From contig NZ_AULN01000020.1 of NCBI RefSeq assembly GCF_000422305.1, positions 1 to 51,480 of the forward strand: a DNA stretch of 51,480 bases, written 5' to 3'. Made by a program: the position numbers and the translations under genes. This document shows, one piece after another, positions 33,165 through 41,804 of this stretch (the stretch's first letter is position 1; the number at the start of each line of letters is the position of its first letter). Under the pieces are notes generated by a model. It searched no databases and was not told where the DNA came from. It saw only the letters and a list, made by a program, of their open reading frames with translations. This DNA comes from Luteimonas mephitis DSM 12574 (GTDB taxonomy: Bacteria > Pseudomonadota > Gammaproteobacteria > Xanthomonadales > Xanthomonadaceae).

Positions 33165-33535
33165 CCGTGGCCGCCAGTTTTCGGCGCGCCGCCGATCGGG
33201 GTCGTGCTGCCCTTCCGGATCTTGGGCGTTGGCGCTGGGCGAGCACGCGCGGGCGCTGGACCTGGCTGGAGCGGGCTTTCGTCGAACGGGACCCGTACAT
33301 GTCGTTCCTGGTCGTCGACAAACGACTGCGCAGCTTGCACGAGCAGCGGCGCTTCGGGGCGCTGCGCGCAAGCGCATGCGCCTGCCGCCGCGCCCCCTGG
33401 GCGCGCGCGGCGGACCGCCCACGTGCGGCCCGGCACGTCCGTGCCCCGGGGCCGCGCGCAGGCGCTGCCGGCGTCGGCGGCACCATCGGGCGCTCCTGCC
33501 GCCGCCATGCGCTCCATACCGACTAAAATGGCGCC
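33165..33535 (+). pseudogene. Decayed, frameshifted remnant of a TPR-regulator C-terminus
   Basis: This 371-base gap has no intact gene, but about 33225-33385 reads like the end of the preceding regulator. One frame gives ALALGEHARALDL. After a frame change near 33262 another gives ERAFVERDPYMSFLVVDKRLRS then LHEQRRFGALR. These match ALGNRERALDLLDEGYRQRD, ASMAFLIVDGRWRVLDDE and PRFRALLTQ of the intact gene. Residue identity is partial, so this is an old paralogous copy, not a recent duplication. It is probably what remains of a second regulator lost by deletion. The remaining bases up to ispG hold nothing recognisable except the ispG promoter region. Confidence 0.6.
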
Positions 33536-34825
33536 ATGAACGCAGACCCTGTCGCCGGCCACGCCATCGTCCAGCCCCTGTCGGACTGGGCCTTCGGCCC
33601 GGCGCCGCGCCGCGCGACCCGCCAGGTGCGCATCGGCAACATCCTCGTCGGCGGCGACGCGCCGGTGGTGGTGCAGTCGATGACCAACACCGACACCGTC
33701 GATGTCGCCGGGACCGTGAAACAGGTGGCCGACCTCTGGCGCGCCGGCTCCGAACTGGTCCGCGTCACCGTCAACAACCCCGAGTCCGCCGCGGCGGTGC
33801 CGCGCATCGTCGAGAAGCTGGCGATGATGGGCATCGAGGTGCCGGTGATCGGCGACTTCCACTACAACGGCCACCAGCTGCTCGCGGGCGAGCCGGCCTG
33901 TGCGCAGGCGCTGGCCAAGTACCGCATCAATCCCGGCAACGTCGGCTTCGGCAAGAAGCGCGACACCCAGTTCGCGCAGCTGATCGAGTTCGCGCTGCAG
34001 TACGACAAGCCCGTGCGCATCGGCGCCAACTGGGGCTCGCTCGACCAGTCGCTCGCCGCGCAGCTGATGGACGAGAACGCGCAGCGGGCCGAACCGTGGG
34101 ATGCCGGCCGCGTGCTGCGCGAGGCGCTGATCCGCTCGGCGCTGGATTCGGCCGCGCGCGCCGTGGATCTCGGCCTGCCCGCCGAACGCATCGTGCTCAG
34201 CTGCAAGGTCAGCGGCGTGCAGGAGCTGATCGCGGTGTACCGCGACCTCGCCCGGCGCAGCGACTTCGCCCTGCACCTGGGGCTCACCGAGGCCGGCATC
34301 GGCAGCAAGGGCATCGTGGCGTCGAGCGCCGCGCTCGCGGTGCTGATGCAGGAAGGCATCGGCGACACCATCCGCATCTCGCTCACGCCCGAGCCGGGCG
34401 CGCCGCGCACGCAGGAAGTAGTCGTCGCGCAGGAGCTGCTGCAGACCATGGGCCTGCGCGCGTTCACCCCGATGGTCACCGCCTGCCCCGGCTGCGGCCG
34501 CACCACATCCGAGTTCTTCCAGGAGTTGGCCAAGGTGGTGCAGGAGCACGTGCGCGCGAAGATGCCCGAGTGGAAGATCACCCATCCCGGCGCCGAGCAC
34601 CTGACGCTGGCGGTGATGGGCTGCGTGGTCAACGGCCCCGGCGAGTCGCGCCACGCCGACATCGGCATCTCGCTGCCCGGCACCGGCGAAGCCCCGGCCG
34701 CGCCGGTGTTCATCGACGGCCAGAAGGCCGTGACCCTGCGCGGCGAACACATCGCGCACGAGTTCGTCGCCCTGATCGACGGCTACGTCGAGCGCCGCTA
34801 CGGCCGTGCCGCCGAACCGGCCTGA
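33536..34825 (+). CDS. ispG: 4-hydroxy-3-methylbut-2-enyl diphosphate synthase
   Basis: A 429-residue GcpE/IspG enzyme of the MEP isoprenoid pathway. It converts methylerythritol cyclodiphosphate to HMBPP using a [4Fe-4S] cluster and flavodoxin or ferredoxin. The TIM-barrel part carries [14 protein letters not shown] and IGDFHYNGH. The cluster ligands are in [14 protein letters not shown] and [11 protein letters not shown]. Length and insertions match the proteobacterial form. The ATG at 33536 follows AAAATGGCGCC. The last 20 bases overlap the PAP2 phosphatase gene in another frame, so the pair is an operon; undecaprenyl or isoprenoid phosphate handling would be a fitting link. Confidence 0.95.
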   Translation: MNADPVAGHAIVQPLSDWAFGPAPRRATRQVRIGNILVGGDAPVVVQSMTNTDTVDVAGTVKQVADLWRAGSELVRVTVNNPESAAAVPRIVEKLAMMGIEVPVIGDFHYNGHQLLAGEPACAQALAKYRINPGNVGFGKKRDTQFAQLIEFALQYDKPVRIGANWGSLDQSLAAQLMDENAQRAEPWDAGRVLREALIRSALDSAARAVDLGLPAERIVLSCKVSGVQELIAVYRDLARRSDFALHLGLTEAGIGSKGIVASSAALAVLMQEGIGDTIRISLTPEPGAPRTQEVVVAQELLQTMGLRAFTPMVTACPGCGRTTSEFFQELAKVVQEHVRAKMPEWKITHPGAEHLTLAVMGCVVNGPGESRHADIGISLPGTGEAPAAPVFIDGQKAVTLRGEHIAHEFVALIDGYVERRYGRAAEPA

Positions 34826-35534
34826 GCCACGGATCGAACGCCCCTCGCGCGCGCTGCGCGAGGAGGCCCGCACCAGCGCCTCGCTGCTGCGCCGCCACGG
34901 CAGGCGGTTGCTGCTGCTGTTCGCCGGCGTGCTGCTGCCGCTGTGGGGATTCGTCGAGCTGGCCGATGAAGTCCGCGAAGCCGAGGGCTTCCCGTTCGAC
35001 GAGCCGATCCTGCTGGCCGCCAACCACATCGCGCGCGGCGGCTTCGACCAGCTGTTCCTGCTGTTTTCCGCGCTTGGCTACGAGTACGGCGTGGTGCCGG
35101 TGGACATCGTCCTGGTGCTGGTGCTGGCCCTGCACCGCCACTATCGCGAGAGCGTGTTCGCGGCCTTCGCCACCGGCGGCTCGGCGCTGCTCAACCTCGC
35201 TGCCAAGCAGGCCTTCGCCCGCGACCGCCCCAGCCTGTGGCAATCGATCGCGCCGGAGCACAACTACAGCTTCCCCAGCGGCCACGCGATGGGCTCGATG
35301 ACCTTGGCCGCCGTGGTCGTGCTGCTGGCCTGGCCCACCCGCTGGCGCTGGCCGGTGCTCGCGGCGATGGCGGTGTTCGTGCCGATGGTGGGCCTGTCGC
35401 GCGTGTACCTGGGCGTGCATTACCCGTCCGACATCCTCGCCGGCTGGGCGGCGGCGCTGGCGTGGACGGTGGGCGTGTATGTGCTGGTGTTCTGGCGGGA
35501 AGGGCGACCGTGGCGCGCTGGGTCATGGTCATGA
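34806..35534 (+). CDS. PAP2-family membrane phosphatase
   Basis: A 242-residue protein with about six transmembrane segments. The three-part acid phosphatase signature is complete: KQAFARDRP (KxxxxxxRP), FPSGHAMGS (PSGH) and [16 protein letters not shown] (SRxxxxxHxxxD). PAP2 enzymes remove phosphate from lipids such as undecaprenyl diphosphate or phosphatidic acid at the periplasmic face. It starts 20 bases inside ispG, so translation is coupled. The N-terminal 30 residues are Arg-rich and cytosolic. Neither an ORF nor a terminator was clear between it and the FimV-like gene. Confidence 0.9.
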   Translation: MPPNRPEPRIERPSRALREEARTSASLLRRHGRRLLLLFAGVLLPLWGFVELADEVREAEGFPFDEPILLAANHIARGGFDQLFLLFSALGYEYGVVPVDIVLVLVLALHRHYRESVFAAFATGGSALLNLAAKQAFARDRPSLWQSIAPEHNYSFPSGHAMGSMTLAAVVVLLAWPTRWRWPVLAAMAVFVPMVGLSRVYLGVHYPSDILAGWAAALAWTVGVYVLVFWREGRPWRAGSWS

Positions 35535-35673
35535 TTCGGAAATCGCTGGGCGAACGTCACCACCGTTGACATGAATGTGCGTGCGGTCACGCTGGCATGC
35601 TGTATCAGGCATTGATAACACCGACCCCGGACGCTTACAGTTCAGGCAAGGATGATTCAGGGGCGTGGCCGGG

Positions 35674-37239
35674 ATGCTGCGAAAGCTGTCTTTACTCGCG
35701 TTCACCGCGCTGGCGGTGTCGCTGCCAGCCTCGGCGCTGGATGTCGATCGCATAGAACTTAAATCCGGGATCGGGCAGCCGTTGCTGGCCGAGATCCCGA
35801 TTGTCTCCGCGGATTCGGCCGAACTTCGGCAACTGCAGGTGCGGCTGGCTTCGCCAGCGACATTCGCGCGCATCGGCCTCGAGCGACCGCATGGCTTGGT
35901 GGCCAGCCTGCGATTCCACGTGGCGAGCGACGCGCGTGGGCGGCCGGTCATCCGCGTCACCAGCGTGAAACCGGTCGAACAGGATTTCCTGACGTTCCTC
36001 GTCCAGGTGGACTGGGGTGACGGGCGCATGGTGCGCGAGTATTCCGTTGCCCTGTCGGCGCCCGATGCGATTGCCGCGCCGATGCCGCCATCCATCGGGC
36101 TGCCGATTCCCGCAATCGCCACGGCGGGTGCGATCGCGCGTGCGCCGGATCCGCAACCGATGGCGATTCCCGTGGCTGCAGACATCGCCGCCCATGTGCC
36201 GCAGGCGCGTGGAGCAGCAGCGCAACCGATTCCGCTGGCGGCACCGGCCGAGGGACCTTCATCCGCGCAGCCACCCAAAAGAATGACGAAACCGGCGCTG
36301 CCACCCCCAACGACACCGGTCAGCGCACCTTCGCGGCCACAGCGGGACGAGCAGCCGGCGCCGGGCGACTACGGCCCCGTGCGTGCCGGCGACACGCTGT
36401 CTCAGATCGCAGACGCCTACGTCGATGACCGGCACACACTGAACCAGGCAATGCTGGCCATGCTTCGCGTCAATCCAGGTGCGTTCATTGGCGGCAACAT
36501 CAACCTTCTCCGGCGCGGCGAGATCCTGCGCGCACCATCGACGGCCGAGTTGTCCCGGTATGACCCCGCGCAGGCTGCCGCGATGGTCGACGAACAGATC
36601 CGCAACTGGCGCGACGGCAAGCCCGTTCCCCCGCAGCCCGCGGCGTTACCTGTGCTGCCAAGCCGACCGGCGAAGCCTGCGATGAAAACGGATGGGCAAG
36701 GTGTCGCCGCGGCGCGCCTCCAGATATCACCGGCTCCCGATGAGGTCGAACGCCTGGCGATGTCGCCATCGGGCGCCGTGCCCTCCGGAAGTCGGGACGG
36801 CCTCCGGATCGCTGCCGGGCGATCTGCCGGATCAAGCGCGAAGCACAGCGCGGAACTTCAGGAACTGCATGTCCGTGTCGCGGAGCTCGACCAGTTGAAT
36901 CGTGACCAGCAGGCGCTGCTTGTCCTCAAGGATGCGGAGCTTGCCGCGAGATCGGCAAGTCGCTCCGCCTCGTGGCCCTGGTTGACTGCTGCATTCGCGG
37001 TGTTCCTTCCGCTGGCATGGTGGCTGGGGCGGCGTGGCAGGCAGGGCGGAGCGCAGGCCACAGGCGATTCCGGATGGCCCGGCATGGACGACGCCGGCGA
37101 AGAAGCCGAGAACGACAGCGGATATGTCGCCGATGACCACCGGCAACCAGGCGGCGCAGCGCACCCGGAATCATCCGTGCCCCGGTGGCATCCGGAAATG
37201 CCTGGGGCCGTGGAGTCCATCCACGGGCTTCGGGAATGA
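35674..37239 (+). CDS. Short FimV/HubP-like protein with LysM-type domain and one membrane segment
   Basis: A 521-residue protein. The signal peptide (MLRKLSLLAFTALAVSLPASA) leads into the FimV N-terminal domain (LDVDRIELKSGIGQPLLAEIPIV, RPVIRVTSVKPVEQDFLTFLVQV). A Pro/Ala-rich linker follows, then a LysM-like peptidoglycan-binding unit (YGPVRAGDTLSQIADAYV to LRRGEILRAPS). A coiled coil is predicted at about 390-425, and a transmembrane segment near 430-450 (WPWLTAAFAVFLPLAWWLG). FimV/HubP proteins are polar organisers of pili and other machines and usually have a cytoplasmic TPR tail; here the tail is only about 70 acidic residues and lacks it. ATG 35674 is preferred over GTG 35665. It lies upstream of the T4SS in the same direction. 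Confidence 0.82.
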   Translation: MLRKLSLLAFTALAVSLPASALDVDRIELKSGIGQPLLAEIPIVSADSAELRQLQVRLASPATFARIGLERPHGLVASLRFHVASDARGRPVIRVTSVKPVEQDFLTFLVQVDWGDGRMVREYSVALSAPDAIAAPMPPSIGLPIPAIATAGAIARAPDPQPMAIPVAADIAAHVPQARGAAAQPIPLAAPAEGPSSAQPPKRMTKPALPPPTTPVSAPSRPQRDEQPAPGDYGPVRAGDTLSQIADAYVDDRHTLNQAMLAMLRVNPGAFIGGNINLLRRGEILRAPSTAELSRYDPAQAAAMVDEQIRNWRDGKPVPPQPAALPVLPSRPAKPAMKTDGQGVAAARLQISPAPDEVERLAMSPSGAVPSGSRDGLRIAAGRSAGSSAKHSAELQELHVRVAELDQLNRDQQALLVLKDAELAARSASRSASWPWLTAAFAVFLPLAWWLGRRGRQGGAQATGDSGWPGMDDAGEEAENDSGYVADDHRQPGGAAHPESSVPRWHPEMPGAVESIHGLRE

Positions 37240-37285
37240 AGTGAATGGAGGGCGAGGGTGGCTTGATGGAACGAAGGAACGCGCG

Positions 37286-37531
37286 ATGACCGAGCATGCA
37301 CACCCGATCCTGACGATGGGTGGATACCAGCTTGTCGCATTGACGCAGGGTGACACCTACGACCCCGGCAAGGTCATCGCATTCGTGGTCACAACAATGT
37401 CGGGCGCGCGGCTGCATCACGAACGGACGCTCGAGGACGCAAGGTCGTGGATGGAACGACTGGTCGACGAGGAGGCCGCAACTCCGCGAAAGACCCGGCC
37501 GCGGCCGCGGAAAACACGGCTTCGGCGCTAG
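37286..37531 (+). CDS. Small hypothetical protein upstream of virD4 (81 aa)
   Basis: No family is recognised. GAAGGAAC lies 5-6 bases before ATG 37286, supporting translation. The protein is soluble: a folded-looking N-terminal half (ILTMGGYQLVALTQGDTYDP, GKVIAFVVTTMSGARLHHER) and a strongly basic tail (PRKTRPRPRKTRLRR). It sits between the FimV-like gene (46 bases) and virD4 (27 bases), so it is probably on the same transcript as virD4. A nucleic-acid- or membrane-binding tail is plausible but is not shown. Confidence 0.6.
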   Translation: MTEHAHPILTMGGYQLVALTQGDTYDPGKVIAFVVTTMSGARLHHERTLEDARSWMERLVDEEAATPRKTRPRPRKTRLRR

Positions 37532-37558
37532 CGCCAGGATCGACGCCAACCAGGGAAC

Positions 37559-39253
37559 ATGGAATGCATCAGCATGCGGCTTGAAAAGAAGAAACTGGGT
37601 TTCGCCTTGTTCGTCACGGCGCTTGCACTGGCGGCCGGTGCCTATCTCTCCGGCTTCCTCGCGCTTCTTTTCCTCGAGCTCAATACCAATGCGGCCGGGC
37701 TTGGAACCTATTACGCCTACATCAAGGCGTTGGACCTGCCGCAAGTTGCGCCCTATGCCGGGCGAATCAGGATGGCCGGCTACATCGGGTTCGGCTTGCC
37801 GCTGCTTGCCTGTGCCGCGCTGCTGGTCCTGATTCTGAAGCCTTCGAAGCAGTCGCTCCATGGCAACGCGCGTTTCGCCAACTCTGGTGACCTGGCGAAG
37901 CACGGCATGTTCAGGGAGTCCGACACCGGGCTGATCGTCGGCAAGCACAATGGCAGCCTGCTGCGCCTGGGCGGACAGCAGTTCGTGATCCTCGCCGCAC
38001 CGACCCGGTCGGGCAAGGGCGTCGGCATCGTCATTCCCAACCTGCTCGACTATCGCGAATCGATTGTCGCGCTGGACATCAAGCAGGAGAACTTCGAACT
38101 GACCAGCGGCTGGCGGGCGAGCCAGGGCCAGGAGGTCTTCCTGTTCAACCCGTTCGCCGAGGATCGACGAACGCATCGCTGGAATCCGCTGACCTATGTC
38201 TCCAATGACCCCGCCTTCCGCATTTCAGACCTGATGAGCATTGCCGCGATGCTGTATCCGGACGGCGCCGACGAGCAGAAGTTCTGGGTAAGCCAGGCCA
38301 GGAATGCGTTCATGGCGTTCTCCCTGTACCTGTTCGAGAACTGGGAGGACATGAAGCAATCCGGCTTCCCCAGCCAGCATTGCGTGCCGACGCTTGGCGC
38401 GGTCTATCGCCTGTCATCCGGCGATGGCTCCGAACTGAAAACCTATCTCCAGGCCTTGTCGAAGAAGGATTTCCTCAGCGCCAACGCACGAGGCGCGTTT
38501 GCCAACCTGCTGTCGCAGGCGGAGGAAACGTTTGCCTCGATCATGGGGACGTTCAAGGAGCCGCTGAATGCCTGGATCAACCCGGTGCTCGACGCAGCAA
38601 CGAGCCAGAACGACTTCCTGCTGACGGACCTGCGCAGGAAGAAGATGACGATCTACATCGGCATCCAGCCCAACAAGCTCGCTGAAAGCCGGTTGATCGT
38701 GAATCTCTTCTTCAGCCAGGTTATCAATCTCAACACGCGGGAGCTGCCACAGGCCAATCCCGAGCTCAGGTATCAATGCCTGCTGCTGATGGACGAGTTC
38801 ACGTCGATCGGGAAGGTGGACATCATCGCTTCCGCGGTTGCCTACATGGCGGGCTACAACGTCCGCCTGCTTCCGATCATCCAGAGCATGGCGCAACTCG
38901 ACGCCACCTACGGGAAGGATGTCGCGCGCAGCATCATCACCAACCACGCGCTGCAGATCATCTATGCACCCCGGGAGCAGCAGGACGCCAACGATTACTC
39001 GGAAATGCTCGGTTACACGACGGTGCGCAAGCACAACCTCACGCGCGGGCGGGATTTCTCGCGCAATGAATCGGAAGAACGTCGTGCCCTGATGCTGCCC
39101 CAGGAGCTCAAGGCGATGGGATTCGACAAGGAGGTATTCCTCTACGAGGGAATTCCTCACCCGGTGATGTGCGACAAGATCAAGTACTACCAGGATCGCC
39201 ATTTCACCAGGCGCCTGTTACCGAAGATAGATGTGCCGCAGATCAAACTTTAG
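37559..39253 (+). CDS. virD4: VirD4 type IV coupling protein
   Basis: A 564-residue VirD4/TraG-family ATPase that recruits substrates to the secretion channel. Two N-terminal transmembrane segments (FALFVTALALAAGAYLSGF and AGYIGFGLPLLACAALLVLIL) anchor it. Walker A is APTRSGKGVG near residue 150 and Walker B is LLLMDEFTSIGK near 410. HGNARFANSGDL and WNPLTYVSND are family landmarks. In Xanthomonas this protein binds the C-terminal XVIPCD domain of toxic effectors. ATG 37559 was used; ATG 37574 (MRLEKKK) would also fit. It is the first T4SS gene, separated by a 406-base gap from virB7, so it may be transcribed separately. Confidence 0.95.
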   Translation: MECISMRLEKKKLGFALFVTALALAAGAYLSGFLALLFLELNTNAAGLGTYYAYIKALDLPQVAPYAGRIRMAGYIGFGLPLLACAALLVLILKPSKQSLHGNARFANSGDLAKHGMFRESDTGLIVGKHNGSLLRLGGQQFVILAAPTRSGKGVGIVIPNLLDYRESIVALDIKQENFELTSGWRASQGQEVFLFNPFAEDRRTHRWNPLTYVSNDPAFRISDLMSIAAMLYPDGADEQKFWVSQARNAFMAFSLYLFENWEDMKQSGFPSQHCVPTLGAVYRLSSGDGSELKTYLQALSKKDFLSANARGAFANLLSQAEETFASIMGTFKEPLNAWINPVLDAATSQNDFLLTDLRRKKMTIYIGIQPNKLAESRLIVNLFFSQVINLNTRELPQANPELRYQCLLLMDEFTSIGKVDIIASAVAYMAGYNVRLLPIIQSMAQLDATYGKDVARSIITNHALQIIYAPREQQDANDYSEMLGYTTVRKHNLTRGRDFSRNESEERRALMLPQELKAMGFDKEVFLYEGIPHPVMCDKIKYYQDRHFTRRLLPKIDVPQIKL

Positions 39254-39659
39254 CGTTTTGGTTCCGGGGAATCGGGTGCGATGGATGGTTTTCCACAGAA
39301 AGGCGCTTGACCGGCATTTACATTCCAGATAGTTTTTGTTCATGCATGATCGTGCTTGTGACGACGGTCATTATTGGGGACGCAACGGAAGCGGATGGTG
39401 ATGAGGACAGGCAAGTCCGCCCACAGGGGGACGCGGTTCCGGCGATTCTTGCGTGCGTGCCGATCCGGGTGGATTGGCGCCGGGGCTCTGTCATCTGCAT
39501 CGAGTGCGAGCGCCGAACGGATCTGCGCGCAGCCTCACTCGATCTCATTCGAATCCAAGACGGCCGTAGCGGTTCCGCTGCCGGTCACCTGCCGGCTTGC
39601 CTGCGCACAGCACGCAACAGCGCTGTTGCTCGTTTTCGAACCATTCTGACGGGTGAAGC
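39254..39659 (+). other. 406-base gap between virD4 and virB7 (probable virB operon leader)
   Basis: No supported gene. Open frames of up to about 90 codons (for example 39374-39649) lack a ribosome site and any recognisable fold. The region holds a promoter-like element at 39307-39335, so a transcript leader of about 315 bases before virB7 is possible. A hairpin-like GCAACAGCGCTGTTGC lies near 39615. The region is slightly less GC-rich than its neighbours near 39300-39370. Confidence 0.5.
39307..39335 (+). promoter_or_regulatory. Candidate sigma70 promoter for the virB operon
   Basis: TTGACC (39307-39312) and TAGTTT (39330-39335) are spaced by exactly 17 bases in a locally AT-rich stretch. 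This gives good -35 and fair -10 elements. It points at virB7 and lies in the only long gap in the front half of the T4SS locus. Confidence 0.5.
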
Positions 39660-40088
39660 GTGAAATCCAGACTCGGTCCCATGTTGCCGCTCCTGTTGTT
39701 CGCCCTGTCCCTGGCAGGCTGCGTGACCCACGCGCCTGACATCAATGGCCGTTGGCGTCCGGTGAATCATTTTGCGGAGGCGCCACAGTCCATTCCGCTC
39801 TATCAGGACTACGTGTTCTATCCGTCGCCGATGGACCGGACGCTGAAGTCGATGCTGACGCGCTGGGCGAAGGATTCGAAGCGGACGCTGTCATACCTGC
39901 ATTCGTCCGATTTCACCTTGTACCGCGACGTCGCAGATATCCGGACGACGAACCTCGAGGACGCTGTTTCACGCCTCAACTCCGCCTACTCCGCGGAAGG
40001 TGTCTCGATCACGAGCGACGATCGTCAAATCGTCGTCAGGTTGCGCACGGGCGGCGACGGCGTCGGTGGCGGCGCTGACACTCCATGA
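39660..40088 (+). CDS. virB7: VirB7 outer-membrane lipoprotein with N0-like domain
   Basis: A 142-residue lipoprotein. The lipobox LSLAGC places the lipid on Cys21. The segment after it (VTHAPDINGRW) matches the short VirB9-binding stretch of VirB7 proteins. Classical VirB7 is only about 45-55 residues; here a C-terminal globular domain (LKSMLTRWAKDSKRTLSYLH, then LEDAVSRLNSAYSAEGVSI) has the pattern of the secretin N0/STN domain. That extension is the hallmark of the Xanthomonadales bacteria-killing T4SS, where it decorates the outer rim of the core complex. The start is GTG 39660, with ATG 39681 as an alternative. It is the first gene of the virB7-virB11 block. Confidence 0.9.
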   Translation: MKSRLGPMLPLLLFALSLAGCVTHAPDINGRWRPVNHFAEAPQSIPLYQDYVFYPSPMDRTLKSMLTRWAKDSKRTLSYLHSSDFTLYRDVADIRTTNLEDAVSRLNSAYSAEGVSITSDDRQIVVRLRTGGDGVGGGADTP

Positions 40089-40155
40089 GCGTGCCAGTGA
40101 ACCGTGAGCCGGATTGCCGCATGAGTTCCCGCGACATTCTCATTTCGAGCATTTC

Positions 40156-41052
40156 ATGAAGCTCAGCAAAAAAACAGCAACGCCGAACATCGACAACATT
40201 GTCTCGAGGTCCGTCAACTTCGAGGTGACTGTTGCCGATCTGGCGCGCAGGAGCGAGCGTCGAGCGTGGTGGGTTGCGTTCAGCGCGATCCTGATGGCGT
40301 TGATCCTGGCCTGCGGCTACTTCCTGATGCTGCCGCTGAAGGAGAAGGTGCCCTACCTGGTGATGGCGGATGCCTATACCGGGACCAGCACCGTGGCGCG
40401 ACTGCGCGGCGATTTCGCCAGCAACCAGATCACCGCGCAGGAGGCGATCAACCGCAGCAACGTGTCGCACTACGTGCTGGCCCGCGAATCCTACGACAGC
40501 GTGCTGTTGGGTTTGCGCGACTGGGTCACCGTGTACGCGATGTCCGCCGGCAACATTGCAGGCGAGTACCGCGCCCAGTTCTCCGCGGATAATCCGATGA
40601 ACCCACGCAAGCTCTACGGGACGAGTCAGGCGGTTCGCGTGAAGATCTCCAGCATCGTCCTGACCAAGGACGGCAGCGGCGCCCCGCGCGGGGCCACCGT
40701 TCGCATCGAACGCCGTGTCGTGAACAAGGGCAATGGCAGCTCCAATGCGCTGGACAACAAGATCATCACGATGCTGTTTTCCTACAAGAACAACCTGAAG
40801 ATGGATGACCGCTATCGCATCGAGAACCCGCTCGGATTCCAGGTGACCGGTTACCGGGTCGATAACGACTATTCCACGGCCTCGCCGATCCAGCCGCTGA
40901 GCTCCTCGATGGATGTCGATCCCACGGTTGCGATGCCGGCAGCAGAAGTCTTCCAGCCGGAGGACGCTGCTCCGCCGGCGCCGGAGTATGGCGATGGAAC
41001 CGCCACCAGCGACGCGCACACGAACAGCACCAACGGAGCCGCTACCCGATGA
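40156..41052 (+). CDS. virB8: VirB8 inner-membrane component
   Basis: A 298-residue bitopic protein. The N-terminal cytosolic segment (NIDNIVSRSVNFEVTVADLAR) is followed by a transmembrane helix at about 38-58 (VAFSAILMALILACGYFLML). The periplasmic VirB8 domain has LRGDFASNQITAQEAINRSN, ESYDSVLLGLRDWV and LGFQVTGYRVDNDY, the conserved end of the fold. A disordered Ala/Pro/Thr tail of about 45 residues (EVFQPEDAAPPAPEYG) extends beyond it. VirB8 forms the arches that link inner-membrane and stalk parts. ATG 40156 was chosen as the first Met before the conserved start. Its stop overlaps the virB9 start by 4 bases. Confidence 0.93.
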   Translation: MKLSKKTATPNIDNIVSRSVNFEVTVADLARRSERRAWWVAFSAILMALILACGYFLMLPLKEKVPYLVMADAYTGTSTVARLRGDFASNQITAQEAINRSNVSHYVLARESYDSVLLGLRDWVTVYAMSAGNIAGEYRAQFSADNPMNPRKLYGTSQAVRVKISSIVLTKDGSGAPRGATVRIERRVVNKGNGSSNALDNKIITMLFSYKNNLKMDDRYRIENPLGFQVTGYRVDNDYSTASPIQPLSSSMDVDPTVAMPAAEVFQPEDAAPPAPEYGDGTATSDAHTNSTNGAATR

Positions 41053-41804
41053 ACCGCGAGACTTTCCGCGGCTTCGCCGCCATCGCCTGCCTGGCGACCT
41101 CGGCCCTGGCGCTCACCGCCAAGGCTCAGGCGATCCAGGAGTACGTGTACGAGCCGGACAAGATCTATACGGTGCGCACCGGTCTCGGGATCACGACCCA
41201 GATCGAGCTGAGCCCCAACGAGAAGATCATCGACTACAGCACGGGCTTCAGCAGCGGCTGGGAGCTCAACAGGCGCGAGAACGTGTTCTACCTGAAGCCC
41301 AGGAACGTGGACGTGGACACCAACATGATGGTTCGCACCGCGACCCATTCCTACATCTTCGAACTCAAGGTCGTGGCCACCGACTGGCAGGCGCTGGAAC
41401 AGGCCAAGCGGGATGGCGTCCAGTACAAGATCACCTTCAAGTATCCGGGCAACACCGAGTTCGTTGCCGAGGCGGACACCGCGCCGGAACTTGATACTGC
41501 GCTGGCAAGCGATCGTGTCTACAACTTCAATTACGACTATTCCGCACGCAAGAAAAGCGCATGGCTCGTTCCGGTGAACGTCTACGACGACGGGCAGTTC
41601 ACCTACATCCGGATGAGCGACCTGCGGAACATCCCGACCGGGAACTTCCCGGCGGTCTTTGCCAGGGAACGCGAGAGTGGCGACGATTACGTCGTGAACA
41701 CCACGGTCGAGAACGACACGATCGTGGTGCACGGAACCTATCGTTACCTTGTGATCCGTTACGGCAAGCAGGTTGTCGGCCTGAGAAGGAACACAGAACA
41801 GTGA
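41049..41804 (+). CDS. virB9: VirB9 core-complex protein
   Basis: A 251-residue exported protein with a signal peptide (GFAAIACLATSALALTAKA). The N-terminal beta domain begins IQEYVYEPDKIYTVRTGLG with the usual TQIELSPNEKI. The C-terminal VirB7-binding domain includes YNFNYDYSARKKSAWLVPVNVYDDGQFTYI and TYRYLVIRYGKQVVGLRR. With VirB7 and VirB10 it builds the 14-fold core complex across the outer membrane. Its ATG overlaps the virB8 stop (ATGA), and its stop overlaps the virB10 start (GTGA), so the three are translated together. Confidence 0.95.
   Translation: MNRETFRGFAAIACLATSALALTAKAQAIQEYVYEPDKIYTVRTGLGITTQIELSPNEKIIDYSTGFSSGWELNRRENVFYLKPRNVDVDTNMMVRTATHSYIFELKVVATDWQALEQAKRDGVQYKITFKYPGNTEFVAEADTAPELDTALASDRVYNFNYDYSARKKSAWLVPVNVYDDGQFTYIRMSDLRNIPTGNFPAVFARERESGDDYVVNTTVENDTIVVHGTYRYLVIRYGKQVVGLRRNTEQ

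Noticed and set aside
35566..35571. TTGACA as a promoter -35 for the FimV-like gene
   Set aside because: No acceptable -10 lies 16-18 bases downstream, so the hexamer alone is not enough.
39374..39649. 91-codon open frame between virD4 and virB7
   Set aside because: No ribosome site, no domain, and third-position base use is not biased as in real genes here. VirB7 is the next gene downstream and starts separately.
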